Below are positions 55,918 through 63,965 of a DNA stretch of 64,000 bases, one piece after another (position 1 is the stretch's first letter; each line of letters opens with the position of its first letter). Source of the DNA: Pleomorphomonas carboxyditropha (lineage in GTDB: Bacteria > Pseudomonadota > Alphaproteobacteria > Rhizobiales > Pleomorphomonadaceae); contig NZ_NQVN01000002.1 of the NCBI RefSeq assembly GCF_002770725.1, forward strand, positions 88,622 through 152,621, in the 5' to 3' direction. Under the pieces are notes generated by a model. It was not told where the DNA came from, ran no database searches, and saw only the letters and a program-made list of their open reading frames with translations. A program made the position numbers and the translations under genes.

Positions 55918-57516
55918 TCAGTCCGCGACGCTCATGGTCCGGAAGACTAGGTTGAAGTTGTCGAGCGTCCTCTGCGCCGGATCTTCCAGCGTCGGCACGG
56001 CGACCGCGTCGCGCGCCACGAACACGCCGGTGAACTCGTAGGCGTAGATGGTCGGCGCGAGATCGCGAAGACGGACGTTGAGCTCCTTGTAGATCGCTTC
56101 CCGCTTGGCCGGATCGGCCTCGCTGCGGCCGGCTTCGAGAAGCTCGTCCACCTTGTCGTCCTTGAGGTGCTCGGCGGACATCCAGGTCGGAGGGACCTTG
56201 GACGAATACATGTTGTAGAGCAGCGAGTCCGGATCGGGCGCGACCGCGGCCACGGCGATCTCGACGGCGTGCGGCGCCGTCTCCGGCTTGGTGACCTGAT
56301 CGGAGACCAGGACCCACGGGGTCTTGATGACGTTGACCGGGAAGCCGAGCTGGGAGAAGGCGGCCTGCATCAGCAGCGCGATGCGCTCGCGTGCCGGCAC
56401 CTCGGCGATCCAGGCGATGTCGAGCGGGCTCGACTTCGGATCATACTTGCACTGCGCGAGTTCTTCCTTGGCCTTGGCCATGTCCTGCGTGATGTCGGGC
56501 AGGCTGGGATCGTAGCCGACAAGGCCGGACGGCAGCGGGCCCTTCATCGGGATGCCCTGGCTGATCGTGTCGTTGATCTTCAGGATCTTCAGCGTGTTGC
56601 CGTAGTCGAAGGCATAGGACAGCGCGCGGCGGCAGTGCACGTCGTCGAGCGGCGCCCGGGCGGTGTTGAGCTTGATGTATTCGCCGGTGGCGCCGGCTTC
56701 CTGGAGCAGCTTCATGCCCGGTTCGGCGGCCATGGCCCTGATGACCTCGGGCGGTAGCCAAAGGTCGGAAATCTCGTGCTCGCCACGCGACATCAGCGCA
56801 CGAACCGTCGGCGCCTCGACGCCGTAGCGGTAGTGCACCTTGTCGGGGGCGTTTTCCGCGAAGGGCAGGAAGTAGCCGGAAAACTTGCCCATGACCGTTT
56901 CGGTCTGCGGGTTCTGGCTCTCGACGGTGTAGGCACCCGAACCGGCGTCGTGGGCCGACAGCCAGGCCTCGCCGTAGTCGCCGAATTCGCCGTACTTGCC
57001 GTCCGCCTTGCGGGCCATCACCTCCTTGGAATCGACGATCGGCAGGCGGGCGAGTGCGGCGACGAACGGCGCATAGGGCGACGCCAGCGTGAACTTGACC
57101 GTGTGCGGGTCAACGGCCTCGGCCTTCTCCACCCGGCCGGCGAAAAGGTTCGAAAAGCCTTGCCCCATGGCGATCATGCGGTTCAGCGAGAAGACGACAT
57201 CGTCGGCCGTCAGCGGATTGCCCGAGTGAAACTTGACGTCGGGGCGCAGCTTGAAAGTGTAGGCGGTGCCGTCGGCCGCCCATTCGGATGCCAGCAGCGG
57301 ATCGACGCCCGGGCCGCCCTTCTTCGGCTCGACCAGTGTGTCGTAGAGGTTCTGCATCAGAACCGTGTCGGCATAGTCGGTGGCCTTGGCCGGATCGATC
57401 TCGCCGACGGGAGATTCATCGAGCCGCAGGACCCGTTCAGCGTGGGACTGCGTCGCCAGAAGAAAAGGCGACACCGTCAGCACCGCGGACGCCAAAAGGC
57501 TAGCTTTGAATTTCAT
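55918..57516 (-). CDS. Dipeptide-type ABC transporter substrate-binding protein (family 5)
   Basis: 532 residues from ATG at 57516 (MKFKASLLASAVLTVSPFLL, signal peptide, cut after SHA). The mature chain ERVLRLDESPVGEIDPAKAT, the region DGTAYTFKLRPDVKFHSGNPLTADDVVFSLNRM, and the C-terminal lobe are typical of DppA/OppA-type (family 5) binding proteins, and the length is normal. It is the first gene of the 13-gene operon and is divergent from the XRE-cupin regulator at 57880. Confidence 0.94.
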   Translation of the reverse strand: MKFKASLLASAVLTVSPFLLATQSHAERVLRLDESPVGEIDPAKATDYADTVLMQNLYDTLVEPKKGGPGVDPLLASEWAADGTAYTFKLRPDVKFHSGNPLTADDVVFSLNRMIAMGQGFSNLFAGRVEKAEAVDPHTVKFTLASPYAPFVAALARLPIVDSKEVMARKADGKYGEFGDYGEAWLSAHDAGSGAYTVESQNPQTETVMGKFSGYFLPFAENAPDKVHYRYGVEAPTVRALMSRGEHEISDLWLPPEVIRAMAAEPGMKLLQEAGATGEYIKLNTARAPLDDVHCRRALSYAFDYGNTLKILKINDTISQGIPMKGPLPSGLVGYDPSLPDITQDMAKAKEELAQCKYDPKSSPLDIAWIAEVPARERIALLMQAAFSQLGFPVNVIKTPWVLVSDQVTKPETAPHAVEIAVAAVAPDPDSLLYNMYSSKVPPTWMSAEHLKDDKVDELLEAGRSEADPAKREAIYKELNVRLRDLAPTIYAYEFTGVFVARDAVAVPTLEDPAQRTLDNFNLVFRTMSVAD

Positions 57517-57879
57517 CTTGAACCCCTCTGGATGGTTCGAGAACGGCCCGTTCCGGCCGGTTGGGATGCCCGCGGTTATCGCCCGCATTTTTCATCCCAA
57601 ACTACACAGTTCACCTGACGCAGATGGCAGTCAAGATATTTTTTCTTATTCGCTAATTTTATTGATCTTAGGAAAATGATGTGGCATGACAATGACTGCC
57701 GGTGACAATATGCCGACCGCCTGATGGCTTGCTCATGGGTTGGGAGACACGATAAATTCGCTCAATATTTCAAGGAAAATTCTCTCCTTTAGATTGACTC
57801 CTTATCAAGGGGTGCTACCTATGGGCGCGTTCGGTCTCGGATTTCCGACCTCCGGCAACCACCTTTCCTAAAGGAAAAA
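57517..57879. other. Divergent intergenic region (363 bases) between dppA-like and XRE-cupin genes
   Basis: AT-rich regulatory DNA holding promoters of both divergent transcripts. It contains the perfect palindrome TTTCCTAAAGGAAA type site at 57864-57877 and an aagga/tcctt inverted repeat at 57772-57789. No gene is supported. Confidence 0.55.
57864..57877. promoter_or_regulatory. Candidate operator overlapping the ribosome-binding site of the XRE-cupin gene
   Basis: TTTCCT (57864-57869) and AGGAAA (57872-57877) are perfect inverted copies separated by AA. They directly precede the ATG at 57880, and the right arm doubles as the ribosome-binding site. Binding here by the XRE-cupin protein would give autoregulation. 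A related aagga/tcctt pair lies at 57772-57789. Chance similarity to a purine-rich ribosome-binding site is possible. Confidence 0.4.
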
Positions 57880-58515
57880 ATGACGCCACATTCCAAATCA
57901 AACCGCCGGCCCTCCATCGATGACGGTGCTCCGGGCCGTTCGGGAGACTCCATCGCCGAAATCCTCCGGCGCCGGCGCAAGGACGCCGAATTGACGCTTC
58001 AGGAGTTGGCCGAACGCTGCAACCTCGCCTCGTCGACGCTTTCCAAGATCGAAAACGGCCAGATGTCCCCGACCTACGAGACGATCATCCGGGTGGCGGA
58101 CGGGCTCGACATCGACGTCACGGAGCTGTTTTCGGGCAAGCCGTCGCATCCGGTCGGTGGTCGCCGGACCGTCACCCGCGCTGGGCAGGGCGTCGTTCGG
58201 TCGACGGCGCAATACACATACGAGATGCTGGCGGCCGACCTCACCGGCAAGCAGTTCATTCCGCTTCTCACCACGATCGACGCGCGGTCGCTGACGAGCT
58301 TCCCGGACCTCGTCCGCCACGTCGGCGAGGAATTCTTCTACGTGCTGAGCGGAAGCGTCACGCTGCATACCGAACATTATGCTCCGACGACTTTCCAGGT
58401 GGGGGATAGCTGCTATTTCGACAGCACCATGGGGCATGCGCTTGTCTCCACCGGCGACGAGGCGGCCAGGATCCTCTGGATCTGCTCGCGGGTAATCGCG
58501 CCGCTCGAGGCCTGA
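57880..58515 (+). CDS. XRE family regulator with C-terminal cupin domain
   Basis: 211 residues. The helix-turn-helix RRRKDAELTLQELAERCNLA, continuing SSTLSKIENGQMSPTYETIIRVA, occupies about residues 28-75, and a cupin_2 sensor domain follows at about 120-200 (EEFFYVLSGSVTLHTEHYAP, SCYFDSTMGHALVSTGDEAA). XRE-cupin regulators commonly control amino-acid and amine catabolism. It is divergent from the 13-gene dpp-hyu operon and is its likely controller. The ligand is presumably a product of that pathway (inference). Confidence 0.93.
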   Translation: MTPHSKSNRRPSIDDGAPGRSGDSIAEILRRRRKDAELTLQELAERCNLASSTLSKIENGQMSPTYETIIRVADGLDIDVTELFSGKPSHPVGGRRTVTRAGQGVVRSTAQYTYEMLAADLTGKQFIPLLTTIDARSLTSFPDLVRHVGEEFFYVLSGSVTLHTEHYAPTTFQVGDSCYFDSTMGHALVSTGDEAARILWICSRVIAPLEA

Positions 58516-58531
58516 AGCGCCGGAACGCCAT

Positions 58532-59185
58532 TTACGCGCCTCCATCGAATTCGGAGCGAAGATCGTCCCAGGTGGCGGCGATATGGGCCTGGCTGACGCG
58601 CCGCACGGCTTCGGCGTCGCCGGCCTTCCAGGCGTCGAAGATCGCCGCGTGCTCGCTTTCGGCGCGTTCGGATCGGCCGATCGGCGCCAGATGGCGGACG
58701 ACGTAGCGTTCCGAAATAACGTGAACGCGTTCGAGCGTCTGCTTGGAAATCGGCGCGGCGATCGGCCGCACCAGCGCCATATGGAAGGCGCGGTTGAGGG
58801 GGCCGACGTTGGAGGCATGATCGGAAATCGCCGCGTTGAGCGCCTCGAGGGCCTTGCGGGCCAAGGCGACGTCACCGTCGCCGGCGTGCAGGGCGCCGCG
58901 CGCGGTGGCATCCGGCTCGATCCGTAGCCGCAGGTCGAACACGTCCTGCGCCTCGTCGGCGGTCAGCGGGCGGATGAAGAAGCCGCGATTGATCTGCGAG
59001 GTGATCAGGCCGGTCTGTTCCAACTTGGCGAACGCTTCGCGCAGCGGGATCTTGCTGACCCCGAACTCGGCCGCCAGTTCGTCCTGCCGGAGCGGCGCGT
59101 CGCCGGGAAATTCCCCGGCGATGATCCTTTCCTGCAGGATCACGGCGATCTGCTCGGCAAGGCTTACTTTTTGGAGGATGGTCAT
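58532..59185 (-). CDS. GntR family regulator, FCD type
   Basis: 217 residues from ATG at 59185, preceded by ggagg. The longer frame upstream is a shadow of the epimerase gene. The winged helix LAEQIAVILQERIIAGEFPG, GDAPLRQDELAAEFGVSKIP and LREAFAKLEQTGLITSQINRG are followed by an FCD helical sensor domain (ADEAQDVFDLRLRIEPDATA; LNRAFHMALVRPI). FCD-GntR proteins sense organic acids and control such pathways, including hydroxyproline use in other bacteria. It is the last gene of the minus-strand epimerase operon. The palindrome at 61141-61156 is a likely target. Confidence 0.93.
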   Translation of the reverse strand: MTILQKVSLAEQIAVILQERIIAGEFPGDAPLRQDELAAEFGVSKIPLREAFAKLEQTGLITSQINRGFFIRPLTADEAQDVFDLRLRIEPDATARGALHAGDGDVALARKALEALNAAISDHASNVGPLNRAFHMALVRPIAAPISKQTLERVHVISERYVVRHLAPIGRSERAESEHAAIFDAWKAGDAEAVRRVSQAHIAATWDDLRSEFDGGA

Positions 59186-59196
59186 GTCGTTGCTCG

Positions 59197-60195
59197 CTAC
59201 ACCACCTGAAAGCCGTTCCAGAACTGGTCGGCCCGGTCGATCCAGATCGTATTGAAGCCGGTGGCGATCGCCGAGCCCCGGATCGACGGCACGATCGCCG
59301 GGCGGCCACCGACGGTCGTCGCCCGTTCGACGCCGCCGACGAAGCGGCTGCCGATGTAGCTCTCGTGCACGAAGGTGTCGCCCACCGCCAGGCGGCCCTT
59401 CGAGGCGAGATGGGCGAGGCGCGCCGAGGTGCCGGTGCCGCACGGCGACCGGTCGATTGCCTTGTCGCCGTAGAAGACGGCGTTGCGGCCGTCGGCGCCG
59501 TCTCCCTTCGCCGCATCGGCCCAGAGGACGTGGCTGACGCCGCGGATGGTCGGATCGTCGGGATGGACGGGCTCGAACTTGTCGCGGACCAGCTTCCTTA
59601 CCAGGCCCGACAGGGCGACGATGCGCGCCGCTCCCAGATCGTCGAGGCCCTTGTAGGCGCCCTGCGGCTCGATGATGGCGTAGAAGTTGCCGCCGTAGGA
59701 GACGTCGAGCGTGAGCGGTCCGAAGTCCGGCACCTCGATCTCGATGCCGGTCGCCGCGACGAAGGCGGGAACGTTGGTGATGCGCACGAAGCTCACCCGG
59801 TCGGCCTCGACGCCGTAGTCGATGTCGATGACGCCGGCCGGAACCTCGACGCGCAGCCGGCCCGGCGTCCGCGGTGTGATCAGGCCGTTCTCGAGGCCGA
59901 AGGTGATCATGCCGATGGTGCCGTGGCCGCACATGGGCAGGCAGCCGGAGGTCTCGACGAACAGGATGCCGCAATCGGCATCCGGCAGGATGGGCGGATA
60001 GAGGAAGCCGCCGGACATCATGTCGTGGCCGCGCGGCTCGAAGCAGAGACCGGTGCGTATCCAGTCGAAGCGGGCGAGGAAATCCTGGCGCCGCTCCGAC
60101 ATGCTGGCGCCCTTGAGCAAGGGCGCGCCGCCGGCGACGAGGCGGACCGGATTGCCGGCCGTGTGTCCGTCGATGCAGAAGAAGGTGTGACGCAT
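59197..60195 (-). CDS. 4-hydroxyproline 2-epimerase (proline racemase family)
   Basis: 332 residues from ATG at 60195 (MRHTFFCIDGHTAGNPVRLV); a GTG at 60204 overlapping the previous stop is an alternative. Both catalytic cysteines are present: Cys89 in GCLPMCGHGTIG and Cys252 in RSPCGTGTSARLA. This distinguishes it from 3-hydroxyproline dehydratases, which have Thr or Ser at one of these positions. The enzyme converts trans-4-hydroxy-L-proline to cis-4-hydroxy-D-proline. Its neighbours encode the remaining steps of the pathway to 2-oxoglutarate. Confidence 0.9.
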   Translation of the reverse strand: MRHTFFCIDGHTAGNPVRLVAGGAPLLKGASMSERRQDFLARFDWIRTGLCFEPRGHDMMSGGFLYPPILPDADCGILFVETSGCLPMCGHGTIGMITFGLENGLITPRTPGRLRVEVPAGVIDIDYGVEADRVSFVRITNVPAFVAATGIEIEVPDFGPLTLDVSYGGNFYAIIEPQGAYKGLDDLGAARIVALSGLVRKLVRDKFEPVHPDDPTIRGVSHVLWADAAKGDGADGRNAVFYGDKAIDRSPCGTGTSARLAHLASKGRLAVGDTFVHESYIGSRFVGGVERATTVGGRPAIVPSIRGSAIATGFNTIWIDRADQFWNGFQVV

Positions 60196-60200
60196 GGCGA

Positions 60201-61112
60201 TCACTCCGCGGCGGCGGCAAGGCTCGGGCGGGTGGCCGCGGCCTTTTCCACCATGGCGATGATCTCGGCGCGGCGGGCGCCGGAAAGGACCATGCGCGGC
60301 ATGCGCACGCGTTCCGATCCGCGGCCCATGATCTGCTCGGCCAGCTTGATGGTCTGAACCAGATCGTGTTCGGCGTCGAGATGCAGCAGGGGCATGAACC
60401 AGCGGTAGATGGCACGCGCGGTCGTCCAGTCGTCCCTGGCCGCGGCGGCGACGAGCCGCACCGATTCCTGCGGGAAGGCCGACGTGAGACCTGAGACCCA
60501 GCCCTTGGCGCCCAGCATCAACCCTTCCAGGGCTACGTCGTCGAGGCCGGCGAATACGTCGTAGCGGTCGCCGAAGGCGTTGATGAGGTCGGTGAAGCGG
60601 CGCGAGTCCGGCGCGCTCTCCTTGACGGCGACGACGTTGGGCAAGTCGGCGAGCGCCTCCAGCACCTCGCGGCCGATGCTGACGCGATAGGCGGGCGGGT
60701 TGTTGTAGAGCAGGATCGGCAGGCTGGTCGCTTCGGCCACCATGCGGAAGTGGACGATCAGTTCCTCGGTCTTGGGCACGTAGACCATGGCCGGCAGCAC
60801 CATGAGGCCGTCGGCGCCCGCGCGCTCGGCGTCGCGGGCATAGGCGACGGCGCGGCGGGTATCGAGCTCCGAGACGCCGGTGATGACGGGCACCCGGCCG
60901 GCGTTCACCTCGACGGCCGCCTTCAGCACGGCGCGCTTCTCGTCGGCTTCGAGCGAATTGTTCTCGCCGCAGGTGCCGAGCACGATCAGACCGTCGACAC
61001 CATCGCGAATGAGAGCGTCATAGCCGCGCTGGGTGGCGTCGATGTCGACCGAAAGGTCGGGCGCGAACTGGGTGGTCGCCGCCGGAAATACGCCCCTCCA
61101 TGAAACAGCCAT
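60201..61112 (-). CDS. DapA-family lyase, probable pyrroline-4-hydroxy-2-carboxylate deaminase
   Basis: 303 residues of the dihydrodipicolinate-synthase/N-acetylneuraminate-lyase family. The Schiff-base lysine is Lys164 in VVAVKESAPDSRRF, the tyrosine of the triad is Tyr136 in LLYNNPPAYRV, and GLIVLGTCGENNSLEADEKR is the substrate carboxylate-binding region. In hydroxyproline operons a member of this family deaminates the pyrroline to 2-oxoglutarate semialdehyde. The neighbouring epimerase, oxidase and dehydrogenase make this assignment likely. By sequence alone other aldolase activities are possible. Confidence 0.88.
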   Translation of the reverse strand: MAVSWRGVFPAATTQFAPDLSVDIDATQRGYDALIRDGVDGLIVLGTCGENNSLEADEKRAVLKAAVEVNAGRVPVITGVSELDTRRAVAYARDAERAGADGLMVLPAMVYVPKTEELIVHFRMVAEATSLPILLYNNPPAYRVSIGREVLEALADLPNVVAVKESAPDSRRFTDLINAFGDRYDVFAGLDDVALEGLMLGAKGWVSGLTSAFPQESVRLVAAAARDDWTTARAIYRWFMPLLHLDAEHDLVQTIKLAEQIMGRGSERVRMPRMVLSGARRAEIIAMVEKAAATRPSLAAAAE

Positions 61113-61140
61113 TGTCCAGCCCCTCTTTTCGCTGCAAAAG

Positions 61141-61156
61141 ATATCGTATACGATAT
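61141..61156. promoter_or_regulatory. FCD-GntR operator in the divergent hydroxyproline promoter
   Basis: ATATCGTATACGATAT is a perfect 16-base palindrome. Its core matches the GT-N-AC pattern of FadR-subfamily GntR operators. It lies in the 67-base gap between the divergent DapA-like and oxidase genes, 24 bases before the oxidase start. The GntR protein at 58532-59185 is the likely binder, controlling both arms of the pathway at one site. Confidence 0.7.
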
Positions 61157-61179
61157 TCGATAAGTCAGAGGATGGTCAA

Positions 61180-62421
61180 GTGGACTCGGAGAAGACTGTC
61201 GTCATCGGCGCGGGAGCCGTTGGGCTCTCGATCGCGCTCGGACTTCAGCGGAGCGGCATTGCGACGTTGCTCGTCGACTCGGAAGAGTCGCGCCCGTCCG
61301 CCTCATGGGGCAATGCCGGCCACATCGCCATCGAGCAGATCGCGCCGCTCGCCTCGCCGTCGGCGCTGGCGTCGGTGCCGCGCCGGCTGACGCTCGCGGG
61401 CGGTGCGCTGGCGCTGCCGCCGTCGGGTATCGGCGCCTGGCTGCCGTTCGGCCTGCGCATGGTGGCGGCCTCGCGTCCGTCGGTCTTCGCGGCGGGGAAG
61501 GCGGCTCTCGGCGCCTTGATGGCGGAGGCGCTGCCGGCCTGGCGTGAGCTGGTGCAGGCAATCGGTCGGCCCGAACTGCTCGTGGAATCCGGCCACATCG
61601 TCGTCTGGACTGCGCCTGCCGCCGCGCGGGCCGGCATCGCCGCCTGGCGAGCGACGGATATCGGAACGGCCCGGTTCCACGACGCGACGGCGGACGAGCT
61701 TGCCCGGCTCGGTCCGCTGCTGCGGCGGCCGCCCGCCGCCGGCATCGTGTTCGAGAACACCGCGCAGGTGCTCGACACCGGCGCGGTGCTGCGGGCGCTT
61801 TCCGAGGCGTTCGTCGCTGCGGGCGGCGAGCGGCGCAAGGCATCGGTGCGGCGGATCGCCGTCCGGAACGGCCGGGCGGAAGCGCATGACGATACGGGAC
61901 CGATCGCCGCGGCGCGGATCGTCGTCGCCGGCGGCGTCCGTTCCGGCGAGCTTCTCGCGCCGCTCGGGCTCAAGGTGCCGATCATCGCCGAACGGGGCTA
62001 TCATATCCAGAGCACGGACCACGACTGGCCGGACGGCTTGCCGCCGCTGGTGTTCGAGGAGCGATCGACGATCGTCACGCGCTTTTTCGGCGGGCTCCGC
62101 GCCGCCAGCTTCGTCGAGCTGACGCGCCACGACGCGCCGCCGGACGAGCGGCGCTGGCGCACGCTCGAGCGCCACGTCGGCGAACTCGGCCTGCCGATGC
62201 GCGGGCCGTTCGCGCGCTGGCACGGCTCGCGACCGACGTTGCCCGACTATCTGCCGGCGATCGGCAAGGCGCCACAGACCGGCAACCTCTACTACGCCTT
62301 CGGCCACCAGCATCTCGGGTTGACGCTGGCGCCGGTGACGGCCCGGCACGTGGTCGCCATGCTGAGGAACGGCGAGCCCGCGCCGGCCATCGGCGCATTC
62401 TCATTGGCTCGCTTCCAGTGA
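61180..62421 (+). CDS. FAD-dependent D-amino-acid (D-hydroxyproline) oxidase/dehydrogenase
   Basis: 413 residues from GTG at 61180, with agagga upstream. The longer frame starts inside the divergent DapA-like gene and is rejected. The FAD-binding VVIGAGAVGLSIALGLQRSG (GxGxxG) starts at residue 6, DAO-type features GNAGHIAIEQIAPLASP and APVTARHVVAML near the C-terminus are present, and GFGHQHLGLT-like FGHQHLGLTLAP is the usual second motif. It likely oxidises cis-4-hydroxy-D-proline to pyrroline-4-hydroxy-2-carboxylate. A single polypeptide replaces the multi-subunit dehydrogenase of Pseudomonas. Confidence 0.88.
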   Translation: MDSEKTVVIGAGAVGLSIALGLQRSGIATLLVDSEESRPSASWGNAGHIAIEQIAPLASPSALASVPRRLTLAGGALALPPSGIGAWLPFGLRMVAASRPSVFAAGKAALGALMAEALPAWRELVQAIGRPELLVESGHIVVWTAPAAARAGIAAWRATDIGTARFHDATADELARLGPLLRRPPAAGIVFENTAQVLDTGAVLRALSEAFVAAGGERRKASVRRIAVRNGRAEAHDDTGPIAAARIVVAGGVRSGELLAPLGLKVPIIAERGYHIQSTDHDWPDGLPPLVFEERSTIVTRFFGGLRAASFVELTRHDAPPDERRWRTLERHVGELGLPMRGPFARWHGSRPTLPDYLPAIGKAPQTGNLYYAFGHQHLGLTLAPVTARHVVAMLRNGEPAPAIGAFSLARFQ

Positions 62422-62447
62422 ACCAGAAGCCGCAAGGACAAGGATCG

Positions 62448-63965
62448 ATGCAAGGAACCATGCTGATCGACGGCAAGCCGCGCTTCGGTGCCGGCGCGCG
62501 CTTCCACGGGCTCGACGCGGTGACCGGCGAGGCGCTGTCTCCCGCCTACGGCAGCGCTCTGCCGCGGGATGTCGACGATGCCGCCGAGGCGGCCGCCGCC
62601 GCGTTCCGGATTTACCGCGCCGTGCCGCGCGCCGACCGGGCCGCCTTCCTCGACCGCATCGCCGCGGCCATCGAAGAGCTCGGCGACAGCTTGGTCGAAC
62701 GGGCGATGCTGGAGACCGGCCTGCCGCGGGGGCGCATCGAGGGCGAGCGGGCGCGGACCGTCGGCCAGTTGCGCCTGTTCGGCGACGTCCTGCGGGCCGG
62801 CGACTATCTCGACCGCCGCCGCGTCGACGCGCTGCCCGACCGCACGCCGTTGCCGCGACCCGATCTCCGGATGATGAACGTGCCGCTCGGCCCGGTCGCT
62901 GTGTTCGGCGCCTCCAACTTTCCGCTGGCCTTCTCGGTCGCCGGCGGCGACACGGCCTCGGCGCTGGCCGCCGGCTGCCCGGTGGTGGTCAAGGCCCACC
63001 CGGCGCATCCCGGAACATCGGAGATGGTGGCTGAAGCGGTGGCGACGGCCGTCGGCCGGTCCGGACTTCCGGCGGGCGTCTTCGGCCTTCTCCATGACGC
63101 GGGCATCGAGGCCGGCAGTCGCCTCGTCGCCGACCCGCGCATCAAGGCGGTCGGCTTCACCGGATCGGCGCGAGCCGGCAAGGCGCTCGTCGCCATTGCC
63201 CGAAGCCGGCCGGAACCCATTCCCGTCTACGCGGAAATGAGTGCGATCAATCCGGTCCTGCTCTTTCCCGCCGCTCTCGACGAGCGGGCCGAGGCCATTG
63301 CCGACGGCTTCGTGCCGGCCCTCACCGGTAGTTGCGGCCAGATGTGCACGGCGCCGGGCCTGCTGATCGCGGCGGAAGGGCCGGCGCTCGATCGCTTCCT
63401 CGCCACAGCCGGGGCGAAGATCGCGGCGACGCCCGCTGCGACCATGCTGACGCCGGCTATCGCCGCCAACCACGCCGCCGGCGCCGCCAGGCTGGCGGCG
63501 ACACCGGGGGTCGAGACGATCGCACTCGGCGCCGAGGCCGGACCGCGCGAGGGGCAGGCGGGCCTTTTGGGCGTCGATGCGCCGGTCTTTCTCTCCAATG
63601 CCTTGCTGGCCGAAGAGGTATTCGGCCCCACCGCGCTTTTGGTCCGCTGCTCGGATGTCGACGAAATGGCGGAAGCCCTGGCGGCAATCGGCGGGCAACT
63701 GACGCTGTCACTGCATGTCGCCGACGACGATATTCCGGCGGTTCGGGCGATGTGGCCGCTGATCGAGGACAAGGCCGGCCGCGTCATCAACGGCGCCTTC
63801 GGGACCGGGGTCGAGGTCTGCGAGGCGATGGTGCATGGCGGCCCCTGGCCGGCGACCGCCGATCCGCGCACCACATCGGTGGGAACGCGCGCGATAGATC
63901 GCTTTGTCAGGCCGGTGTGCTATCAGAATCTACCTAAAGCCCTCCTGCCGGCCGATCTAGGATAG
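62448..63965 (+). CDS. 2-oxoglutarate semialdehyde dehydrogenase (ALDH family)
   Basis: 505 residues from ATG at 62448, with aagga upstream. A GTG at 62418 overlapping the oxidase stop is an alternative. Catalytic Cys300 stands in GSCGQMCTAPGLLIA, the general-base Glu in VYAEMSAINPVLLF, and VAVFGASNFPLAFSVAGGDT is the NAD-binding region. The GQMCTAPGL pattern and YAEMSAINPV fit the 2-oxoglutarate-semialdehyde dehydrogenase branch (type II/III). It gives 2-oxoglutarate, the end of hydroxyproline breakdown. The last 35 bases of the window downstream hold nothing recognisable. Confidence 0.9.
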   Translation: MQGTMLIDGKPRFGAGARFHGLDAVTGEALSPAYGSALPRDVDDAAEAAAAAFRIYRAVPRADRAAFLDRIAAAIEELGDSLVERAMLETGLPRGRIEGERARTVGQLRLFGDVLRAGDYLDRRRVDALPDRTPLPRPDLRMMNVPLGPVAVFGASNFPLAFSVAGGDTASALAAGCPVVVKAHPAHPGTSEMVAEAVATAVGRSGLPAGVFGLLHDAGIEAGSRLVADPRIKAVGFTGSARAGKALVAIARSRPEPIPVYAEMSAINPVLLFPAALDERAEAIADGFVPALTGSCGQMCTAPGLLIAAEGPALDRFLATAGAKIAATPAATMLTPAIAANHAAGAARLAATPGVETIALGAEAGPREGQAGLLGVDAPVFLSNALLAEEVFGPTALLVRCSDVDEMAEALAAIGGQLTLSLHVADDDIPAVRAMWPLIEDKAGRVINGAFGTGVEVCEAMVHGGPWPATADPRTTSVGTRAIDRFVRPVCYQNLPKALLPADLG

